This document shows positions 17,946 to 24,675 of a DNA stretch of 24,675 nucleotides, one piece after another; position 1 is the first letter of the stretch, and every line of letters starts with the position of its first letter. The stretch is from positions 849 to 25,523 of the forward strand of contig MNCI01004047.1 in NCBI GenBank assembly GCA_015680685.1, in the 5' to 3' direction. A program made the position numbers and the translations under genes. The stretch comes from Gnetum montanum (taxonomy: Eukaryota; Streptophyta; Gnetopsida; Gnetales; Gnetaceae). Below the pieces are notes generated by a model. It was not told the origin of the DNA and searched no databases. It saw only the letters and a program-made list of their open reading frames with translations.

Positions 17946-18569
17946 TAATATCATAACCATGCACTTGATCCCTACATCATGATTAGCAAACATAATTAAC
18001 AAACCTAAATAATTTAGCGAAAACATACAATATAGGAATCAATAAAAATAAAATAATATAAATAAATTAAATATGATAATAAATAAAAAATTTAGTAAGA
18101 AATAAAAATTTATAAAGAAATGAAAAAATTAGAAAAAGAGAAAAATCATAAAAATGTAAAAATCAAAAAATAAGAAAATCATTTATAATTCTTACTTAAA
18201 ATATGTCTCCCCCAAAAGGAGATACAAAAAATGCAATAGATGAAAAAAATATTAAATGATGATGATAAGATGAATGTGACTCTCTAGAATACCCAAAATT
18301 GTTTTATTTGTTGAATGCTATCTAAGATTAATTTCTATGGATTTCTTAAGTAGTACATTTGCAAGACTTTTGATTGATAAATAGTATGGATAATATATGA
18401 TCCCTTTTAAAGCATTTAAAAGTTAGTGCATTAGGGCACATGATTAGGATTATAATAAAGAATCTTCTCCCCTAGTTATAGTTCAAGGTCCTAATTTTGG
18501 TGCCATGTCTTTGCTTATAATAAACTTTCTATAATTCATTGTACATTAGCACTATCATTTAATTCTAAT
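17946..18569. other. AT-rich sequence, no gene seen
   Basis: A-rich low-complexity stretches (18020-18180) with no open frame of interest. TCTCCCCCAAAAGGAGA (18206-18222) is a short hairpin whose minus strand holds TTTTGGGGGAGA and could be a decayed polypurine tract of E3. No LTR similar to the others could be recognised beside it. Confidence 0.4.
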
Positions 18570-19500
18570 CTAGCACATTTAACTTTATCAATCTTTCCTT
18601 TTGGTCTATAATGGGATCTAAGTCAAGATCAGTGGTAATTAGTAGACAAAAATTTGCTTAGATTAGTAGTTTCAATAATTTTCCATATACCAAATCATAG
18701 AGAAAGTAACCTCTAGAAATGTTTTATGTTAAGTAATATGAACATAAGGTATCATTCACTTTTGTACTTCAATCCTTCCTCTATTTTCTAATCATATGTG
18801 TTGGAATTCTAGTTATCTCCCTATTAGTAATCTCAACTTTTCCATTGACTTGGGGATGATAAGGTATGATAAGTTTATGTTTAGCCCCTAACTGTTGCAA
18901 CAATTTCTTGAATGTAGCCCTAGTAAAATATGTTCCATTGTCAAAGTGTGTGGCACACCAAACCTATTTACTACCTACTACTTAAAGAAAATATTAGTAA
19001 TTGTTGTAATGTAATCAATGACTGTAGTAACTTTTACCCACTTTTCATAGTAATCAATTGAAACAATAATGTAGGTCTTCTTGTTTGACATGGAAGTGAT
19101 GAAACTTATGAAGTTAATTCCCAATAAATCAAATGGCTTTAATGATTAAATCTACTATTGTAGTACCTCAAATCATGATGTGACCCCACCATTATAGTGA
19201 TAGTGATAACAAAACTTCATGAACTAGTGTGCATCTCTAAAGAGTATGGGCTAGAAATATCTAATGTTTAGAATCTTTATGGTTATCCTTCTTCCTAATA
19301 TAGGCCTCCATAAGGTTCTTCATGTGCATCTTGAACAACCCTCAATTGATTTTCCTCTAGTACACACCATTTGACCAAGCCATCTTATAAATTTTGTAGA
19401 TATTTTCTTCTATCTCCATGTAGCACTTTTCCTAGTGAATGAATTGTTACATTCTACATTTGTCTTATTTAGTAGGAAATTTCTACTCTTTTAAATAGAT
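18570..19500 (-). pseudogene. Integrase pseudogene (E3)
   Basis: The plus strand here parallels the E1 integrase: GTTCCATTGTCAAA near 18930 (E1 GTTCCATTATCAAA, coding the FDNGTxF region), the AGTAATCAATTG block near 19048 (E1 AGTAGTCAATTA) and GACATGGAAGTGATGAAAC near 19088. The zinc-binding part is recognisable near 19240-19400. Stops occur throughout all frames. Confidence 0.72.
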
Positions 19501-20100
19501 GAGGTAGTTAACAAACTAAGAAGTGGTTACTAACAAGAATACTATAGTAGCCTTGGAAAACAAAGATTCATAAGGAAATTTCTTTAAAAGATACTTTTCA
19601 TCAACCTCATTATCCCATCCCAATCATGACAAATGATCTACAACTATCTTTTCAATCTCTCTTTTGTCAAACAATATAATGTTAAATTCATACAAGATCA
19701 TTAGACATTGAATGATTTATGGACTCACCATTGATTTACAACTATCTTTTCAATCTCTCTTTTGTCAAACAATATAATGTTAAATTCGTACAAGATCATT
19801 AGACATTGAATGATTTATGGACTCACCATTGATTTATTCATAAGAATTCTAATCGTACTATGATCTTTATGCACAAAGATAGGATATCTAAGCACATAGT
19901 ACCTAAACTTCTCTAGTACATGTACCACTATCATGATCTTCTTCTCTTTTGTGGTGTAGTTCAGTTATGCATACTTAATACTTTTGCTTATACATTGGAT
20001 GTAATAAGTACATTTCTAATCATCCATCTATGTAATCACAACCCCCAAGGTATAGTTAGATGCATCCATCATGATGTTAAAAAATTTGAACCAATTTGGT
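19501..20100 (-). pseudogene. RNase H pseudogene (E3)
   Basis: Recognised by collinearity with E1 1640-2060: the DHLS-coding stretch near 19625 and the segments ATAGTACCTAAACTTCTCTA near 19896 and GATGCATCCATCATGAT near 20060. It contains a 98-base tandem duplication that shifts the frame. Non-functional. Confidence 0.65.
19639..19834. repeat. 98-base tandem duplication, nearly identical
   Basis: Units 19639-19736 and 19737-19834 differ at a single base seen by eye (ATTCATAC against ATTCGTAC). The surrounding element is badly decayed, so the duplication is much younger than the insertion. Confidence 0.93.
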
Positions 20101-21650
20101 ACTCGTAATATTAGAGTGTTTATGAGCCTATCCTTCAATAATTAAAAACTTTTTTACCCTCTTATATCTAGACAAATAGTACATCCTTATTTTTTAATTC
20201 CACTAATGATCTATTAATCTTAAAGAAATTTTTATTAACATGATAGTAAAAGCTTATGTGTCTAAGAGGCAACCTCACATCCTTTACTATTTAAGGTCTT
20301 TTCATTATTCAATAGATCACTTCAATCTTTTCTAAGTCCATCTCAATTTTTCTCTCTAAAACTAGATTCTAAATAACCATGTCCTCTTGGATCACCATAT
20401 GGCTCTTTTATTAATTGAGCTTCAAGTCGAATTCAATACATCTTTTGAGTACCTATTCCAAGTAGTCCAAGGCTTATTTGAATTGTAAGCCATAGATGGA
20501 AAAGCCATAGATGTTGATAACTAAGAATTACAATATTACAAGAACATTGCAAAAGTCAAAAAGCATTTTCTATGTAAAAGTTTCCTCTCAATTCATGAAT
20601 GTACTTTTGGCCTAATGTTCTAGAACAATATGAATTTAGTTATAGCTACTAAAACCATCTAGAAAGTTCTAGTAATTATTTCCTACATTAGTATCTAACA
20701 TTTTATTAACAACTAGTAACAAAAAATGATATTTGAATGTTTCCATGTTCAATAGCCAAAAATCAATGTAAATATATCATTTACCTTCTTTCATTAGTAC
20801 AATGACAAATGTGATACCCCACTTGTTATCTACTAAAAGATAAATGAACCATACCTTGAATAGTTTTTTAATCTCTTATTTAACAATCTCTTGGGACATC
20901 AAATGTTTCTTTTACCAATTGAGCTTTAAGTTGATTTCAATACATCTTTTGAGTACCTACTCCAAGCAATCCAAGACTTTTTTAAATTCTAAGCCATAGG
21001 TGCAAAACTCATCCATAAAGAATTTAATACTATTTCCAATCTTCTTTTAAAACATGTTGACAACTAAGTATTGGAATGTCATTAGAGCATTACACAAGCT
21101 AAAGGACATCTTCTTATATGTAAAGGACCTTTAAAAATTCATGAATGTAGTCTTGGCCTAATCTTCTAGAGAAATATAAATTTGGTTATAGCTACTATAA
21201 CCATCTAGAAAGTTTTTGTATAAATGTCCTATGTTATTATTCAACACATGATCAAAAAATGATAACATGAAATGATATTTAAATGTTCCATTTTTAATAG
21301 TCCAAAATCCATGCAAATCCATCATTTTTCTTCTTTCTTTGGTACAATTACAAGTGTGTTAATCCACTTATTATGTAAAATAAGATAAATAGACCATGCC
21401 TAGAGTAGTTTTTAAATCTCTTGTTTAACAACCTCCTTTAACTTAGAATTCAACCTATGCTACGGTCGGCATATTGGCTTTATTACTACATACATGTACA
21501 TGCGGTGTTGGCATATACGCAAATCAATGCTTGTGATTTTATCATACAACCAAGCAAATGTTGTTCACCATTTATTAACCACCTTTAGTAACTTTAATTT
21601 TCTCTTCTTTTTTGGTTGAGCATTGACTATTATGAGTTTGTCATTTTCTA
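20101..21650 (-). pseudogene. Reverse transcriptase pseudogene with internal duplication (E3)
   Basis: The sequence follows the E1 RT but one segment occurs twice. In the right-hand copy the minus strand near 21010 reads FMDEFCTYG, the counterpart of the FMDD motif, and near 21180 the plus strand TTTGGTTATAGCTACTATAACC matches the E1 motif A region. The fingers end lies at 21440-21620 (E1 2900-3085). Many stops; inactive. Confidence 0.75.
20398..21436. repeat. Diverged duplication of a half-kilobase RT segment
   Basis: Unit 1 (about 20398-20892) and unit 2 (about 20893-21436) share, in the same order, TTGAGCTTCAAGT/TTGAGCTTTAAGT, AATACATCTTTTGAGTACCT, AATTCATGAATGTA, ATAGCTACTA(A/T)AACCATCTAG and AGTTTTTAAATCTCTTGTTT-like ends. 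The offset varies from 505 to 546, showing indels. Unit 1 lacks the stretch around the catalytic motif. Confidence 0.85.
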
Positions 21651-21959
21651 CGAACTAATGATTTTAATAATGTCTTCAATTTAATTTATTATGGCATTAA
21701 TTCCTCAAGAATTTCCAACTTTTCCTAATTAATCTCTTCATCCTATGTGATCCTTTCTTAGTAAATTTTTTGATGATCCATCTCAATCTCATTCAAATTT
21801 TCCACATAAGAACTAGTTAGCTTTTTAGCTGGTTTCTTACATATTTTAGATTTACAACATTATTTTACTACTAGCCACTAGTTTCGTTATTGCTTAATGG
21901 TGGCTGCATAAAAGCATAGTTGCACATAAAACTCTTCTACATAATTATTACATGTTGTG

Positions 21960-22450
21960 ATTTTATTCTTTCTAATGCTCCAAACCTTCTATACATAGTT
22001 ACACTCAATGTCATTGTACATAATCCATGGAACATGCAACTTCTCAATAATGTCATGTTTATTTTCCTTGGGAATTTCCAAGGAAAAATCTTTGACGCTC
22101 AAAATAGCATTAATGGCACTAATTCATGCTCATCCTCATAATTATAGATGATTTTCCCTTCCTATTATTAATGTGGATCATAAGAAAACCAGAAAGGTAT
22201 TACCATTCATTGATGGTAATCAACACATCATCCACTTATTTCAAAGAAATAGTGATGAACTAATATGCAAGATCTAAACTAATGTTATTTTTCTTCATCA
22301 AGGGTAGGTACCAAGCCTTTTATATTTCTTCTGATATGAGGTTCATGTCTAAATATAAATCTAATAGTTCTTTGCATGTAGGTTCCCTATGATTTGTAAA
22401 TAAATGCAAACACATCCTAGGTCTATTTTCTTCTTTGAAAGAGCACTCAC
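21960..22450 (-). pseudogene. Protease pseudogene (E3)
   Basis: Parallel to the E1 and E2 proteases: a decayed NLISEEI piece, then LPLMKKNNISLDLA, and an IIM remnant in place of IIMGRAW. The DSG active site is not preserved (it reads DLY). Frames are broken. Confidence 0.7.
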
Positions 22451-23660
22451 TTTGATCTAGTCTATTATGACATGAACGAGCATAACAATTATAACATTTG
22501 ACTATAGAAAAAAAATTAAGTTTGGCTCTATCATGGCCTTAGGATGCATTGGTGTAAGAAATGAAGTTGCATCCTATGGATTCTATGCTAGTCCAGGTAA
22601 GCTAGCAAGTCTACTAGCTCCCTCAATGATCATGGGAACCACTATAATGGAGGAGCATTTTCAAAACTTATAGTCAAAGATACTAGCATTATCATCTCCC
22701 TGAGTTTGTATAGTGCAAGTCATGTTCTTTTCCTATAGATATGATGAAAAATCCTCCTACATTGGTGATGCAGGCATAGGTGGGAAAGGAATCTATGAAT
22801 ATTGTGAAGGGTAAGAAGTGATGGGAGGCATATGATAGTGATTCAACATATGATGTTGTGAATATTTGGTATTTGAGAGGAGAGAAATAGTAAGCAAGAG
22901 CATGATTTTTTGGACCATTAGGAGAAATAGGCTATTAAATGTAGTAACCATAAGGGTCTAGCGAGTGGTAAGAATATTATTGCCTTGCTGGTGGCATCCT
23001 CCATGATTGTGGGTATTACCACTATTGTTGATGCTGCTCCTGAGGTTGCAGAGAATCATCACTTTGATGATATTAGTGGTGGTAGAACTACCTATAATTA
23101 CCTTGTAAATAAGGCAATATCCTAGGCATCTACTTTTTCTAAACTTTGGATTCAAGGCATATGTTCCAAATTTCTACAAATGTGACATAACAAGATAATA
23201 ACCCTTTGGATATTATCATTCATCATCTTTTTCTAAATAAAAATTTATAATATCTTCTATTATTACAAATTCTCCTTTTTGTTAGTATGCATACATCCCT
23301 CTTTTTCTCTTCTTCTTATTTCTCTTGTCCTAGTCCCTCATTCTTGCCTCCTTAATTAGTTTCTCCAAGATCTTTAAGGTGAATGCAAAGTTTCATCCAT
23401 CTAACCTCATAGTTTATCAACCTTCACCATAATTTCTATAATAATTTTTTTCATGGATAAGATTTTTCTTTGAATTGCTTCATTAAGAAAAGTCACTTCC
23501 TTCTACAAAACATAGACATGAATCATTGTTATACCCTTGCGTACTCTTTATTTTTTTAAGCTCTCCCTCTACCTTCCCAATCAAACTTGTGAAGGCTAAT
23601 TTATACTATTAAATGTAACTAAGACATATGATACTGATGTTGTAGTTGCCATGTATAAAA
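22451..23660 (-). pseudogene. gag C-terminal pseudogene (E3)
   Basis: The tyrosine/proline-rich tail (DPYGYYI near 22940, YPQSWRMPPARQ near 22990) and the EGELKKIKS, QRKILSMKK and EIMVKVDKL helical region (23390-23620) match the E2 gag C-terminal half. Similarity fades at about 23660, so the gag domain itself is missing. Confidence 0.72.
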
Positions 23661-23743
23661 TATTAATAAAATATTAAAAGATCAAAAATCTAAGTTATCT
23701 ATCCTAACTGCAAGGAATAATCTACTCTAGCCTATGCATTTAA

Positions 23744-24675
23744 CATCCTTTCCCAACTTGTCATACATATCCTAAACTTACACTAATACTACTAGATGGA
23801 GAGTATGATTTGATTGAAGACCTTAAACATGTCAAGGCCAATATTAGCTTGTATCAGTTGCTTCAAATAGGAGATCAACAAAGAAAGGCTTTAGAGTTCA
23901 TTAAAGGTAAAACGAGAGTTAGAGAATCAAAGTTAAGTTCTATGTCTAATAATGATGAGAAATTAAAGACCTTGTATGATAAGGAAGCTCCTCCTTTTCT
24001 TTTGACAATGAAATTAAAGGATAAATACTTACACAATTGTTTGGTTGATTCTGGAGCTACGTCTACTATAATGCCATTGTCTATATGTAAGGAACTTGGT
24101 TTGATTCCTGAAAAATCAAATAAAAAGATTGTTCAAGTGGATAAAAGTAGAGTGAAGATTGTGGGTCAATTACCAAATGTTCTATTAGAAATAGCTTCTA
24201 AACCCCACGTTAGAAGTAGAGTAACTATTCAAGTGGCAGCTATACCAGATTCGCATAATCTTTTATTGAGTAGAAGTTGGAGCAAGAATTTCTTAGGTTA
24301 CATATCAACAGATTATTCTCACATGTGGCTACCTTGGAAAGGAGAACCAAATCAGATATACATCTATAGCGAACCTTTGATGCTTGATAATATTACTTCA
24401 AATGGAAAAAGTAAAATGGTTGAAAAAGGAGGTGTTGAAAACAAAATTTGTACACTCCAAGAAAATTATAGTTCTGAAAATGAACACTCAAAGAATGAGG
24501 ATAAATGGAAGTTATACTTTGATGGTTCATGCAATTTGAAAGATGCAGGAGTCGGTATAGTTATATTACAGAATGATTCACCTGAAATTCTCAAAGAAAT
24601 TCATTTATCTTTCCCTTGTATTAACAACAAAGCTAAGTATGAAGCTTTATGTATTGGTATAAGAATAGCTCTAGA
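23744..24675 (+). CDS. Gag-Pol fragment of a different Ty3-type element (E4): protease and RNase H-like domain
   Basis: Uninterrupted frame of 310 codons from the stop at 23741-23743 to the window end, opposite in strand to the other pol-type elements. The start codon is not identifiable; similarity begins near 23795 (YDLIEDLKHVKANISLYQLL). The protease has LVDSGATSTIMP (DSG codons 24047-24055), then IVQVDKSRVKIVGQLP and LLLSRSWS, the equivalent of the ILGRPW region. A linker with HMWLPWKGEPNQI follows. WKLYFDGSC (Asp codon 24521-24523) and NNKAKYEALCIGIRIAL resemble an RNase H fold of the Tat-type additional RNase H. The expected catalytic Glu of AEYEAL is Lys (24635-24637). No RT separates the two domains. 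Likely truncated on its 5' side. Confidence 0.8.

Larger units (their letters stand above)
18570..23660 (-). mobile_element. Athila-like element E3, heavily decayed
   Basis: Minus-strand order gag, PR, RT, RNase H, INT, collinear with E1 nucleotide by nucleotide in many stretches. For example 18760-19080 parallels 810-1140, and 21160-21420 parallels 2600-2880. No LTR or primer-binding site is recognised at either end, and the N-terminal half of gag is missing at 23660. Mutation load is greater than in E1 and E2, and it holds two internal duplications. Confidence 0.82.

Noticed and set aside
18200-18225. Hairpin as a transcription terminator
   Set aside because: A short stem in A-rich plant repeat sequence; a bacterial-type terminator makes no sense here.
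21920-22141. 73-codon plus-strand frame
   Set aside because: It is antisense to the decayed E3 protease and has no recognisable features.

Overview
This window is plant nuclear DNA made almost entirely of decayed retrotransposons. I find no host gene, rRNA or tRNA gene that I can support. The plant assignment rests on Athila-like Ty3/gypsy elements primed by tRNA-Asp and a plant-type LINE. The depth of decay would suit a large, slowly purged genome such as a gymnosperm, but that is inference. A run of 236 N (11227-11462) marks a scaffold gap.

Layout. (1) 1-7480: Athila-like element E1 on the minus strand, with a partial 3' LTR (1-568), INT, RNase H, RT, PR and gag pseudogenes, a tRNA-Asp primer-binding site (6533-6549) and a 5' LTR (6551-7480). 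(2) 7481-8429: AT-rich sequence with no recognised gene. (3) 8430-17945: a minus-strand LINE cut into three pieces (8430-9023, 16026-16980, 17771-17945) by two later insertions. One is element E2 (9024-16025; LTRs 9024-9865 and 15180-16025; target duplication CACAG/CATAG). The other is a plus-oriented solo LTR (16981-17770; target duplication ATTAT on both sides). The LINE reading frame resumes across both junctions when the insertions are removed in thought. (4) 17946-18569: AT-rich, no gene. (5) 18570-23660: very decayed minus-strand Athila-like element E3 with a duplicated RT segment. (6) 23744-24675: plus-strand open frame E4 (protease, linker, RNase H-like domain), uninterrupted for 310 codons and running off the window.

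Most notable observations: E2 keeps gag and protease but has no RT, RNase H or integrase, and holds about 1.8 kb of unrelated sequence between direct repeats that resemble its polypurine tract. The LTR subfamilies carry palindrome arrays at the same U3 position but with different core sequences. E1 and E2 share an in-frame TAG at the same gag site. The E2 primer-binding site differs from the tRNA-Asp complement exactly at its three CpG sites. E4 places an RNase H domain directly after the protease.

All similarities were judged by reading translations by eye; no database was searched.
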